DNA of 64,000 nt from Cohnella sp. SGD-V74. Lineage in GTDB: Bacteria; Bacillota; Bacilli; Paenibacillales; Paenibacillaceae. The notes under the pieces were generated by a model that worked only from the letters and a program-made list of their open reading frames with translations, did not search any database and was not told the DNA's origin. Location: contig NZ_PVYW01000020.1 of NCBI RefSeq assembly GCF_003001675.1, positions 117,378 through 181,377 on the forward strand, written 5' to 3'. The position numbers and the translations under genes were made by a program. This document shows, one piece after another, positions 27,281 to 35,656 of the stretch; the first letter of the stretch is position 1, and every line of letters begins with the position of its first letter.

Positions 27281-27700
27281 AATTCTCTCCTTTTGCTCCG
27301 TGGCCCCGGAATGGTGGATGGCTGTTGCTGTTGCTGTTGTCTCGGCCTGAGCCTATCACGGAACGACGCCGGTCCGATACGGACACTTTTTGCGAGAGTA
27401 CGCCTTCCTTCCCTGCGGGGATCTTCTTTTTTTGTGACAACACTCCTTTTCGCGGATTCGGACGCAAAATGACGCTAATCGGGCTGCAAAACTCGTGGAT
27501 AAGGGATGTAAATGTTCATGGACCGGGTTGCCGGTGGGGTGGATTGGGAGTTCATTATTCGCGAACTTTGGGGGCACTGAGGGAGGGGCCGTGCGGGATC
27601 ATTCATCAATGCGCTGTATATCTTTTGCTGGACTGCGAGGATGGGCGAGTCAAGGATGCCGGAGCCGGGGGGCGCCGCCCTCTGCGCCCCGCACCCGGGT
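27281..27700. other. 420-nt intergenic region upstream of the pectin operon
   Basis: This stretch separates the permease start from the end of the exporter gene, both on the minus strand. It holds the operon's presumed promoter, but I see no convincing -35/-10 pair. Visible features are three GCTGTT hexamers at about 27321-27338, and a G+C-rich inverted repeat near 27672-27695 (GGGGCGC/GCGCCCC) that could end the exporter transcript. No plausible small gene was found. Confidence 0.5.
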
Positions 27701-28903
27701 TTATCCGCCGGCAAGCCGCGCCGCAGCCGCCGGCTTCCTGCCGATGTTCAACTGAAGCGCCATCATCACGACGACTAGCGCCGCCAGCCCTCCGAGGGCG
27801 GGAACGTAGCTGTCCGCGGCGTCGTGGACAACGCCGACGAACAGCGGTCCGAGCGAAGCGATCGTATAACCTCCGGATTGCGTCATGGCGGACAGCGCGC
27901 TTGCTTCCTCCGCGCTCCCGGTCTCGTCGATGGGCAGCATAAGCGCGATCGGGAACAGACCGCCTGCTCCAATGCCGATCAGGGTCGCAACAAGCCAAGG
28001 AGACGACTGGGCCAGCAGCAGAAGCAGTCCGGCCAGCTCGAGCGAGGAGAAGGCGACCAGCCAGATCGCCTTTCCCCCGTACCGGCTGACCAGAAGCGGT
28101 ACGAGCAGGCCGAGCGGAATCTGAATGAGCGTAAACAAGGTCAGCGCGGAGGCTGCCGTCTGTGTGCCGTAGCCCATCTCTTCGATCATCGGGGCCAGCC
28201 AGGCCGTCATGGAATAGAACATAATGGACATAATGCCGAAGAAGCCGGTCAGAAGCCAGGCGCGCTTGCTGCGCAGCAGCGTTCGGGCATTCGATGTCCC
28301 GCTCGCGCGTACAGTGCCCCGGATGTTGGTCGCCCCTTGAACGGGCGGAGCTCCTTCAAGCGGCTTAACCGGCCTCCACCAGAAAAACAGAGCCAGGAAA
28401 GCAAGCGCGGCCCAAGAGGCTGCCGACGCTTGCCAGGATTGAAAAGCCGTCTGCAGCGGCACGGCCAGCCAAGCGCCCATCCCGGCGCCGATCACGAGCG
28501 ACATGGAATACACGCCCACGATCGCTGAAGGATTGGGGAAATGCTTCTTGATGAAGCCGGACAGCAGCGGTCCGGTCACGGCGATGCCGACTCCGATCAT
28601 AAGCGCCGTCGCGAGCATCAGAGCTTCGGTGGAAGCCGCGTATCTCGCCGCCGTAGCCGCTCCAACCAGCAGCAGGCTTAACGAGACGGTTCGCTCGATC
28701 CCCCAGCGCGAGCCGAGCTTGACGGCCGCCGGAGCGAAGAACCCCATGCACAGCACGGGCAGAGACGTAAGCAGGCTGGCCGCCGTGCCGCTCATTCCCA
28801 GCGACTCCCGGATCGTCCCGAGCAGCGGGGACACGGAGGAAATCGCCGGGCGCAAATTCAAGGAGGCCAGAAAAAGGGCGGCAAGCAAATAAACAAATCG
28901 CAT
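27701..28903 (-). CDS. CynX/NimT-type MFS transporter
   Basis: A 400-aa, twelve-helix major facilitator of the cyanate/nitroimidazole (CynX/NimT) subfamily: it starts LAALFLASLNLRPAISSVSPLLGTIRESLGMS, the family's characteristic opening with NLRP and SxSPLL. The ATG at 28903 has GGAGAT 9 nt upstream; an earlier in-frame ATG lacks a ribosome site. It probably exports a small anion or drug. It is divergent from the LysR gene, which likely controls it. Confidence 0.85.
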   Translation of the reverse strand: MRFVYLLAALFLASLNLRPAISSVSPLLGTIRESLGMSGTAASLLTSLPVLCMGFFAPAAVKLGSRWGIERTVSLSLLLVGAATAARYAASTEALMLATALMIGVGIAVTGPLLSGFIKKHFPNPSAIVGVYSMSLVIGAGMGAWLAVPLQTAFQSWQASAASWAALAFLALFFWWRPVKPLEGAPPVQGATNIRGTVRASGTSNARTLLRSKRAWLLTGFFGIMSIMFYSMTAWLAPMIEEMGYGTQTAASALTLFTLIQIPLGLLVPLLVSRYGGKAIWLVAFSSLELAGLLLLLAQSSPWLVATLIGIGAGGLFPIALMLPIDETGSAEEASALSAMTQSGGYTIASLGPLFVGVVHDAADSYVPALGGLAALVVVMMALQLNIGRKPAAAARLAGG

Positions 28904-29005
28904 CGTATGTTCATCTCCGTCAATCATAGTTGCCGTAGTTCAAACCAGGTGTTAACAGTGTATAGCGGAGCATACGATTGATCAATACTATTATTTCTAT
29001 TAATA

Positions 29006-29024
29006 TCATTGGTAAAACCAATGA
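29006..29024. promoter_or_regulatory. Inverted repeat in the exporter/LysR divergent region
   Basis: A perfect 8-bp inverted repeat, TCATTGGT-AAA-ACCAATGA, lies between the divergent starts (28903 and 29042), just upstream of the LysR ribosome site. Its position suits an autoregulatory LysR operator or a stem in the LysR leader. Confidence 0.45.
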
Positions 29025-29041
29025 TAAAGAGGCGATTCCAT

Positions 29042-29935
29042 TTGGAGATCCGACAGCTTCATTATTTCATGGCCGTGTGCGAGGAAATGCATTTTACGAA
29101 AGCGGCGGAGAAAATCGGCATCTCCCAGCCGACGCTCAGCCAGCAAATCCGCGCCCTGGAGGATGAGCTGAATACGCCTCTGTTCGACAGGCTGGGCAAA
29201 AGGATCGCGCTGACCGAGGCCGGCGCCATGCTGCTGCAGTACAGCTCTCAGATCGTCCGCGATCTGCAGAACGCCAAAGATTCGATCGACGATCTGCGCA
29301 CAGCGCAGCGGGGAACGCTGCGCATCGGCGTGCTTCCGTCCGATCTCGACTATCGCATTACCGGGCTGTTGACGGAGTTTCATCGCCGTTTCCCCGGAAT
29401 CAAGCTGCAGGTGTTCGCCTCGGTCGACATCCTGCAGCTCGTGCTGAACAACCAGATCGATATCGGGATCGACATCGGCAGCAGTCTCGGAGATTATACG
29501 GACGAACGGCTCGTGCGGATTCCGCTGTGCAAGGAGGATTACGTGCTTGTCGTATCCGACGGCCACCCGCTCCGCGGCAGGAAGGAGCCCATCCGTCTCG
29601 ACGAGCTGAGGACGCTGCCGACGATTATGTACCCGGAAGGCTACATCGGACGGGATCTAGTCGAACGCTTTACCCGCAGGCGCGGCTTTACGCTGAATAC
29701 GACGCTTGAGACGACGTCAGCCACTTCGGTGCTCAGCCTGGTCAAAGAAACTGCCGGAGCGACCGTCCAGCCTTATCCTCTCATTCGGCAGATCAACGAT
29801 CCCGGGCTGCATTGCATCCCGATCGCAGAGGAGACGCCGTACCGGAGCCTTGAAATCCTGTACCGTTCCGACCGCTATCTCGGACAAGCCGCCAAAGCGT
29901 TCATGGAGCGGATTATCGCTTTTTTCTCCGAATAA
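29042..29935 (+). CDS. LysR family transcriptional regulator (CynR-like)
   Basis: A 297-aa LysR protein: N-terminal winged helix (EIRQLHYFMAVCEEMHFTKAAEKIGISQPTLSQQIRALEDEL...PLFDR) and a two-lobed effector domain from about residue 90 (GTLRIGVLPSDLDYRITGLL). I take the TTG at 29042, giving the standard LysR opening and length with GAGG 9 nt upstream; an in-frame ATG at 29021 would add seven atypical residues. It presumably regulates the divergent CynX-type exporter in response to a small anion. Confidence 0.87.
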   Translation: MEIRQLHYFMAVCEEMHFTKAAEKIGISQPTLSQQIRALEDELNTPLFDRLGKRIALTEAGAMLLQYSSQIVRDLQNAKDSIDDLRTAQRGTLRIGVLPSDLDYRITGLLTEFHRRFPGIKLQVFASVDILQLVLNNQIDIGIDIGSSLGDYTDERLVRIPLCKEDYVLVVSDGHPLRGRKEPIRLDELRTLPTIMYPEGYIGRDLVERFTRRRGFTLNTTLETTSATSVLSLVKETAGATVQPYPLIRQINDPGLHCIPIAEETPYRSLEILYRSDRYLGQAAKAFMERIIAFFSE

Positions 29936-29962
29936 ATCCTTGTTGCCGTAACAAAACAGGGG

Positions 29963-30000
29963 GATGCCCCTCGCTCGCGAGCGAAGACATCCCCACCGTA
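29963..30000 (-). terminator. Hairpin between LysR and the chimeric iron gene
   Basis: GGGGATG (about 29969) pairs with CATCCCC (about 29990) around an inner palindrome TCGCTCGCGAGCGA. On the minus strand it is followed by CTGTTTTGTT, so it most likely terminates the chimera at 30017-31975; it may also serve the convergent LysR gene. Confidence 0.6.
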
Positions 30001-30016
30001 TCCGCATTTCCCTCTC

Positions 30017-31975
30017 TTAGGAGCCGGCAGCTTCAAGCAGCTTGTCCAGCAGATATTCAAGCTGATTGTCCGCCGAATAAATATCGTTATGGTAGAACAA
30101 GTCGAAATCCAACGGGATCACCTTGCCGTTCTTGACGGCTGGCAGCGTATCCCATACCGGGTTTTCGGAGATCTTGTCGACATCGCCGGACAGCAAAATA
30201 TAATCGCCGGCATATTCGGGAAGCACTTCCATGGATAGCTCGCGCCACTGCTCTCCTGCGATGACTTCCTTGCGAACAACTTCCGGGGCTTGCAGGCCGA
30301 GCCCGTTGTAGACGATGTCTCCGCCCCGTCCGAAGCTGTCGCCGTAGACGTAGAGGCCGCCCCATATAAATTCCAGAATGCTGAAGGTTTGACCCTCGAA
30401 GGCGCGGTTCGCTTCCTCCAATTGCCGCTTGGCGTCCGCGATTTTGGCGTTGTAGTCGGCCAGCACCTGCTTGGCCTCCTCCTGCTTGTTCAGCACGTCT
30501 CCAAGGGCGGTGACTCTATCCTGCGCGCTTAGCTCGAAGAATGGGAACAGAACCGTTGGCGCGATTTTCGAGAAGGCGTCGTATTGCTCCTTGCTGTACA
30601 CCAAGATGAGATCGGGCTCATAGCTCGTTACCAGCTCGGGATTCAGCTCCTTCCACAGGGGAACGGGCGCTGCCAGTTCCCGATACGCGATCGTATTGGC
30701 TTCATGCTCGGGAGCGGCGATCGGCGTTACGCCCAGCGCGATCAAGTCGCCGATCAGATTAGTCGTCAGCACTCTCTGCGGATTTGCGGGAACTTCAACC
30801 TCCCCCGTCGAAGTCGATACGATTCTTGTCTCGCTCTCGCTTGCCGACGGTTGGGCGTACGCCGATTGGGACGGCGAAGAGACGGGCGATGCGGCATTGG
30901 GAGACTCGGAGGCGACCGGTTTGGCCGGAGCAGATGAGCAGGCGGACAGCAGCGTCAGTCCGAGCGCCAGCGCCAACAAGGATTTGTGCTTCATTTTGCT
31001 GTGCATGGAACGTTCTATCCCTTCTTTGAGTTGAGTTATGTCTGCAGAACTAAACTCATTGTAGGGAGATTGATAATCATTATCAATGTATGGATTTCTC
31101 ATCCGGAATGCAAGATTTCTTCTGAACGCGATCGGAGTTAATCCATACCAGCGCTTAAAGGCATGGCTAAGCTGATATTCGTCGTAAAAACCGACTTCCC
31201 GGGCGATTTCCCTGAGCGTCACGTCTTGGCGAGTGAGCAGTTCCTTGGCTGCGTTTAACCGGACGTGCATCAGGTATTCCTGAGGCGTCTTGCCGGTTTT
31301 CTTCTTCATCAGCCGATTAAGCTGCGCCGAGCTGATATGCAGCAGCTCCTGCAATTGTTTGACCGTAATATTGGAACGATAGTGCTTGTCGATGAAACGT
31401 ACGGCCTGGGCGGCGATGTCCGGTTGGAAAACGTGGATGTCCCCCCGCCCGATCGCGGAATAAACCTCGTAAAACAGCCGATGAAGCGCGGTCTTCTCGT
31501 AAAATTGTCGAAGCGGGTCCGCAGACTGCCACTGCCGGTACATGTCGGGCACATGACGTTCGAAAAACAGCGGGTCTCCCGGCGCAAAGCCGTACCTCTG
31601 CCGGAACGGATCGAATTGGTCCAGCAAACGCATAAGTTCTTGCTTATAAGCTGGCGGGAAGTCCGCTTTATATAGAAGCAAATAAATATCCAGCTCACCC
31701 TTATCGGTGCGAATGGATACCTCCGTTCCCTTGCCTCCGTGAAAAATGCCAAAGCGTTCGGCATGGTAGACAGCCTGATCAAGACTGACCTCCGCATGCC
31801 CGCCCCTTGTATAAATTAACGTGCTGGCTGGCAGCGCGTAATGAAACGGCTCTTGTTCGCCCATATGCCGGCAGCGTATGTCGACGAGTCTTACCGAAGC
31901 CAGGGCCCACACGCGCGCAACGGTCTCCAGGCGCTCGGCCGTAAACAAATCCAACGAACGGTTGCCGGCGTCCAC
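30017..31975 (-). CDS. AraC regulator fused in frame to a siderophore-binding lipoprotein (chimera 1)
   Basis: A 652-aa open frame. Residues 1-180 form a cupin-like sensor region, and about 190-295 an AraC domain (LHISSAQLNRLMKKKTGKTPQEYLM; EVGFYDEYQLSHAFKRWYGLTPIAFRR). After a linker (IDNDYQSPYNEF) comes a complete lipoprotein signal (MKHKSLLALALGLTLLSAC) from Met324, then a FecB/FeuA-like binding domain (RIVSTSTGEVEVPANPQRVLTTNLIGDLIALG; GDSFGRGGDIVYNGLGL). The GTG at 31975 is chosen because AGGAGG is 8 nt away. B. subtilis Btr also joins AraC to a binding-protein domain, but it lacks a signal peptide. Here an internal promoter (31058-31086) and an internal ATG (31006, AAGGGA upstream) could make the lipoprotein separately. 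Confidence 0.87.
   Translation of the reverse strand: MDAGNRSLDLFTAERLETVARVWALASVRLVDIRCRHMGEQEPFHYALPASTLIYTRGGHAEVSLDQAVYHAERFGIFHGGKGTEVSIRTDKGELDIYLLLYKADFPPAYKQELMRLLDQFDPFRQRYGFAPGDPLFFERHVPDMYRQWQSADPLRQFYEKTALHRLFYEVYSAIGRGDIHVFQPDIAAQAVRFIDKHYRSNITVKQLQELLHISSAQLNRLMKKKTGKTPQEYLMHVRLNAAKELLTRQDVTLREIAREVGFYDEYQLSHAFKRWYGLTPIAFRRNLAFRMRNPYIDNDYQSPYNEFSSADITQLKEGIERSMHSKMKHKSLLALALGLTLLSACSSAPAKPVASESPNAASPVSSPSQSAYAQPSASESETRIVSTSTGEVEVPANPQRVLTTNLIGDLIALGVTPIAAPEHEANTIAYRELAAPVPLWKELNPELVTSYEPDLILVYSKEQYDAFSKIAPTVLFPFFELSAQDRVTALGDVLNKQEEAKQVLADYNAKIADAKRQLEEANRAFEGQTFSILEFIWGGLYVYGDSFGRGGDIVYNGLGLQAPEVVRKEVIAGEQWRELSMEVLPEYAGDYILLSGDVDKISENPVWDTLPAVKNGKVIPLDFDLFYHNDIYSADNQLEYLLDKLLEAAGS
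31058..31087 (-). promoter_or_regulatory. Internal promoter with perfect Fur-box palindrome inside chimera 1
   Basis: On the minus strand TTGATA (31081-31086), a 17-nt spacer and TACAAT (31058-31063) make a near-ideal sigma-A promoter. The -35 lies inside ATTGATAATCATTATCAAT (31069-31087, plus-strand reading), a perfect 9-1-9 palindrome matching the Fur 7-1-7 consensus TGATAATnATTATCA at every position. The internal ATG of the lipoprotein part lies 52 nt beyond the -10. Confidence 0.8.
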
Positions 31976-32038
31976 TGCCCGCACCTCCTCATAGCTTCGA
32001 TTTAGTCCCGTGTTCTGCCCATATTACGAAAAGATCCC

Positions 32039-33052
32039 TTATTCCCACTCGGCGTTGCGGTCGATCCAGGAAGCGGCCCTTCCCAGAATGCTCGCCTTCA
32101 GCAGCACCAGCTCCTCATAATCGTAGAAGAAGCGCACTTTGCGATCCGCCAGCGAGTCCCCTTCAGGACGAACGGTCATGACGAAATAAGACCACGACTC
32201 GGCAAAATCCTCATAGATGCTGGTCATCGCATAGTCCGTGACGTAATCTTCCTCGTCCTCGCTGACGGCCTTTTTCCAAAATTGCTTATAGAACTGGTAA
32301 ATATACGAATCCGGATACGGGCAGCCCTCGTCCAGCATGTACGTATCGCATTCGTCTTCGTCCGCGTACGGATCGACCTGCTCCGCGTTCAGCGACAGCA
32401 GATGGCCGAACTCGTGAATGTCCGTCATGACGCGCTCCGTCTCGTAGGTCGATTGGATCTGGTTGGCTGCGTAGGTCCAATTCTCGTAATCCTCGTCGTC
32501 TTGAATGACGTAAGCGAGCAAGTCAGCATGATCGTACAGCTCGAAGGTCGTCACCATCTGCCTGCGGTCGGAAGGAATTATCCAGGCGAAGCGCTCCCAC
32601 AACCAGGCGTAATACTCCTCGTCTTCATCGGACGGCATCAAGTCCAGCTCATTGTCCTCGACCTCATAGGAGGCCAGCACTTCCGCCTCTTTCTGACTGT
32701 CCAGCTCGTCCACGTCCCAGCCTTCGGAATACGTCAGATCGCCCAGCCACTGCTCCATTTCTTCGATCATGCGCTCGGCCCATGCCTCGCACTCGTCGGC
32801 GTCGTGGCAATCGACGATATAGCTGCACACGCCCGGCTCCGCTTCTTCCTCGTAAGCCTCGCAGACCGCCCGCTCCTTGTCCGCTGCCGGATTTGCCGTT
32901 TCGGTCACTGCTTTCGGCGTCTGATCGCTCGAGAACGACGTCTCCACCTCAAAGCTGCAGCCCGACAGAGCCGCGGCGACAAGCAGCAGGAGAAGGCAAG
33001 CCAGCTTGGTCCACCCGTTTGTTTTTTTCCACTCCGCAGACTTATGCCCCAT
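32039..33052 (-). CDS. Lipoprotein with zinc-metallopeptidase motif
   Basis: A 337-aa lipoprotein (hydrophobic segment 15-30, lipobox LSGC with Cys32). The mature chain is strongly acidic. It contains HEFGH (His213, Glu214, His217), matching HExxH, and a later EDFAESW (about 281-287) that could supply the third, glutamate ligand. Cysteines at 64, 76, 82, 88 and at 235/244 could form disulfides. A surface zinc peptidase or zinc-binding protein is likely; no closer family recognised. GAGG stands 8 nt before the ATG. It lies just upstream of chimera 1 on the same strand but with 63 nt between, so co-transcription is possible. Confidence 0.8.
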   Translation of the reverse strand: MGHKSAEWKKTNGWTKLACLLLLLVAAALSGCSFEVETSFSSDQTPKAVTETANPAADKERAVCEAYEEEAEPGVCSYIVDCHDADECEAWAERMIEEMEQWLGDLTYSEGWDVDELDSQKEAEVLASYEVEDNELDLMPSDEDEEYYAWLWERFAWIIPSDRRQMVTTFELYDHADLLAYVIQDDEDYENWTYAANQIQSTYETERVMTDIHEFGHLLSLNAEQVDPYADEDECDTYMLDEGCPYPDSYIYQFYKQFWKKAVSEDEEDYVTDYAMTSIYEDFAESWSYFVMTVRPEGDSLADRKVRFFYDYEELVLLKASILGRAASWIDRNAEWE

Positions 33053-33138
33053 ACGTTCAACCTCATCCCGTCCGTAGTTCTAACCTAATTCGACGCGACC
33101 CGGCAAAAAATCCTTGTATCGGCAGATCCGGCAGCCGC

Positions 33139-33702
33139 CTACCGGTCTCTGACTCCCACCAAATATACGAGCTGCTCGTTCATATATTCCGGGCTGTGGG
33201 AGAAGCCGTCCTCGTTCCACTGGATGAGCAGTCCCATGATCGCATTGGCCTGATACGAGACAAGCATCGACAGATCCTGGATGCCGGGCGGATAACGCTC
33301 GGAATTGTCCAGCATCAGGCTTTTGATTTTTCCGAACAGCGAATAGTAGTAAGACAGCGAGGAGTTTTTGTCGAACACGATTTCGTAGAACGACTGGTAC
33401 TTCTTGACATGATGGAAAATACGGATCGTCGAAGGATCGAGCAGACGCGGAACGAGTTCCGGAACGAGACGGTACGGCTCGTAATAGGATTCTTCCAAGT
33501 CCTGAAGCAGATGGCGGAGGTGCTCGTCGAACAGGGCGCTTACGTCCTTATAATGAAGATAGAACGCCCCCCTGCTGACTTCCGCTTTGCGGCACAGCGT
33601 CGATACCGAGATCGATTCGAGCGGCGCATTTTTGAGCAGCGCCAGCAACGCTTCGTGCAACGCCTTCTTTGTATTGATGACTCGCAAATCGTTCGGATTC
33701 AT
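33139..33702 (-). CDS. TetR family transcriptional regulator
   Basis: A 187-aa TetR protein. The N-terminal helix-turn-helix reads TKKALHEALLALLKNAPLESISVSTLCRKAEVSRGAFYLHYKDVSALFDE; the C-terminal part resembles the DhaS-like/TetR_C_7 class. Two ATGs three codons apart (33711, 33702) are possible; the second has GGGGA 8 nt upstream. It lies downstream of the SDR gene, separated by a strong terminator, and may regulate it. Confidence 0.87.
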   Translation of the reverse strand: MNPNDLRVINTKKALHEALLALLKNAPLESISVSTLCRKAEVSRGAFYLHYKDVSALFDEHLRHLLQDLEESYYEPYRLVPELVPRLLDPSTIRIFHHVKKYQSFYEIVFDKNSSLSYYYSLFGKIKSLMLDNSERYPPGIQDLSMLVSYQANAIMGLLIQWNEDGFSHSPEYMNEQLVYLVGVRDR

Positions 33703-33807
33703 ATCTCCCATTCCCCGCTTGTTATCCCGTTTATAGTGAACAATTCTTTCAACATATGTCTAATATCCAGATGGCAACCTGTATTATATAACGGGATCGG
33801 GGAAATG

Positions 33808-33846
33808 TAAAAAGGCTGCAAGAAGATTCGCTCTTCTTGCAGCCTT
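33808..33846 (-). terminator. Rho-independent terminator after SDR gene
   Basis: A perfect 15-bp stem (33812-33826 with 33832-33846, 5-nt loop) is followed on the minus strand by TTTTTAC. It closes the transcript of the SDR gene that ends at 33862. Confidence 0.9.
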
Positions 33847-33861
33847 CCGGCCGACCGTAAC

Positions 33862-34623
33862 TTAGAAGCCCGCCGTCCAGCCGGCGTCGGCCGCGATCAC
33901 AGCGCCGTTCACGAAGCTGGACTCGTCGGACGCCAGGAACAACGCCACTTGCGCGATTTCCTCCGGTTGTCCGGCGCGCGGAATGACGCCTTGCGTCACT
34001 TTCGTCCGCGACGCTCCGAATTCGTTGATGTTGGTCATCGTCGAGGCGATATTGGTGATCGTCGCGCCCGGAGCGATCGCGTTGCAGCGAATGCCCTTCT
34101 GCGCGTACATGAAGCCCGTATTCTTCGTAATGCCGATGACGGCATGCTTGGAAGCCGTATAAGCTGCGCCCGCATGAGCGCCGCTGAAGCCGCCCGTGGA
34201 TGCCGTATTGACGATAACGCCGCTTCCCTTCTCGAGGAAGATCGGCAGCGCCTTGCGGATCGCGCGCATGACGCCTTTCGTATTCACGTCGAAAATCAGA
34301 TCCCATCTATCGTCGTCTACATCTCCGACAGGCGCCATATTATCCATAATGCCGGCGTTGTTGACCAGAATATCAAGCGTGCCGAACTCGCTGACGGCTT
34401 TGTCGATCATCGCGTTGACATCGTTCAAGTTGCCGACGTTCGTCTTGATCGCGACAGCTTCGCCGCCGCTTGTCCGAATGCCCGACACGACCAATTCCGC
34501 GCCTTCGACGTTCAGGTCCGATACGACGACTTTGGCGCCTTCCTTCGCATATAACTCCGCAATCGCTTTGCCCATACCCGAAGCGGCGCCGGTGACAACC
34601 GCTACTTTGCCTTTTAATCGCAT
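33862..34623 (-). CDS. Short-chain dehydrogenase/reductase
   Basis: A 253-aa classical SDR: cofactor motif TGAASGMGKAIAE, NNAG, catalytic Ser in NTASTGG and YxxxK in YTASKHAVIG, then PGATITNIAS. The ATG at 34623 has GGAGGG 7 nt upstream (another ATG precedes it directly). The substrate is unknown; the general 3-oxoacyl-/glucose-dehydrogenase-like pattern does not decide it. Monocistronic by its terminator; the TetR gene downstream is the candidate regulator. Confidence 0.88.
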   Translation of the reverse strand: MRLKGKVAVVTGAASGMGKAIAELYAKEGAKVVVSDLNVEGAELVVSGIRTSGGEAVAIKTNVGNLNDVNAMIDKAVSEFGTLDILVNNAGIMDNMAPVGDVDDDRWDLIFDVNTKGVMRAIRKALPIFLEKGSGVIVNTASTGGFSGAHAGAAYTASKHAVIGITKNTGFMYAQKGIRCNAIAPGATITNIASTMTNINEFGASRTKVTQGVIPRAGQPEEIAQVALFLASDESSFVNGAVIAADAGWTAGF

Positions 34624-34774
34624 CATGAATCCCTCCGCAATTTTAATGAACAACTGTACAATAAAATTATAAGGAATAGACGCGCTGCTGTCAAACGAGC
34701 CTCTCCAACCGGTGCCGCGGCTTCGTTGCAGTCGTTAGCGGATACGCGTACGGCGGGCAAAGCTTCCGCAGATT

Positions 34775-35656
34775 CTAGCCGTACATAGACAGATCCTGCA
34801 GCCGGATCAGAACTTTGCCGAAGCGGCCGCCCTGTCTGACGGATACCGTTCCGGACGGGCAGGTGCGCTCCAGGTAATCCTGAATCGTGCGGCGAGTCTG
34901 CTCATCGGAAGGCAGGCCGCGGCCGCGCAGCAAGTTCATCGCCTCCTGAAGCGCCGCTTCCCGGGACAGCTCGGCCGTTTTCGTCTCCTGCGTGACGATC
35001 GATTGGTAGGAGTAGCCTTTGAGGTACAGCAGATGCAGCAAATACCCCATAGCCGTAGGCGCCGGCTTGAACGGCTGGCCGACAATGAGCGGCCAAATCT
35101 CGCTTGCCAGACTATGCTCCGCCGAACCGACAGGCAGGCTGATGTAACAAAACCGGCCTGCGCAGCCCAGCACCTTCTCCACGCTCTCCCAATCGCGTAT
35201 GACCGGGCACATCGAGACGAAAACCAAGTCGAACTTCCCGCTCCAGCCCCGAGCCTCCACGTCGACGTTCTCGAACGGCTCCGCCACGATATTCACCCGG
35301 TCCGGGCCGACCCCGGCCAGGTTGGCGTTCAGCAATTCGACCAGCGGGGGAGAGGACTCTACGGCCGTAACGTAAGCCCCCCGCTCCGCGAACGGCACCG
35401 AGAATACGCCGGAGGCGGCGCCGACGTCCAGCACGGAGGCTCCATCGAACGCTACGCCTTGAACTTCCAGCCAATTCATAATTCGCGCGGTCCGCCGTCT
35501 TCCCTCTTCGTTAAAGGACTGCTCGTTGAACGTCTTCGCCTTGGAATCGAAGGAACGGGACGGATCGACGCCGGCGCCTGCCAGCTTGTTCGCGACCGAG
35601 TCTCCGTGATCCTTCCACTCTTTCTCCCACGCCGCCTCATCGTAAAAATGATTCAT
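34775..35656 (-). CDS. SAM-dependent methyltransferase
   Basis: A 293-aa class I methyltransferase. Motif I is VLDVGAASGVFSVPFAERGAYVTAVESS (about 75-102) and motif IV KFDLVFVSMCPVIRDW; the last includes a Cys-Pro often seen where small molecules are methylated. A basic, winged-helix-like C-terminus follows (GLPSDEQTRRTIQDYLERTCP). The ATG at 35656 overlaps the stop of the TrxB-like gene by ATGA and has GGGGGAGA upstream; the frame can be read much further upstream only as antisense-like noise. Co-translated with a dithiol flavoprotein under an Rrf2 gene, which suggests thiol or metalloid methylation; inference. Confidence 0.83.
   Translation of the reverse strand: MNHFYDEAAWEKEWKDHGDSVANKLAGAGVDPSRSFDSKAKTFNEQSFNEEGRRRTARIMNWLEVQGVAFDGASVLDVGAASGVFSVPFAERGAYVTAVESSPPLVELLNANLAGVGPDRVNIVAEPFENVDVEARGWSGKFDLVFVSMCPVIRDWESVEKVLGCAGRFCYISLPVGSAEHSLASEIWPLIVGQPFKPAPTAMGYLLHLLYLKGYSYQSIVTQETKTAELSREAALQEAMNLLRGRGLPSDEQTRRTIQDYLERTCPSGTVSVRQGGRFGKVLIRLQDLSMYG

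Noticed and set aside
27321..27340. GCTGTT microsatellite upstream of the pectin operon
   Set aside because: Only three units, outside any obvious promoter element; too short to support phase variation.
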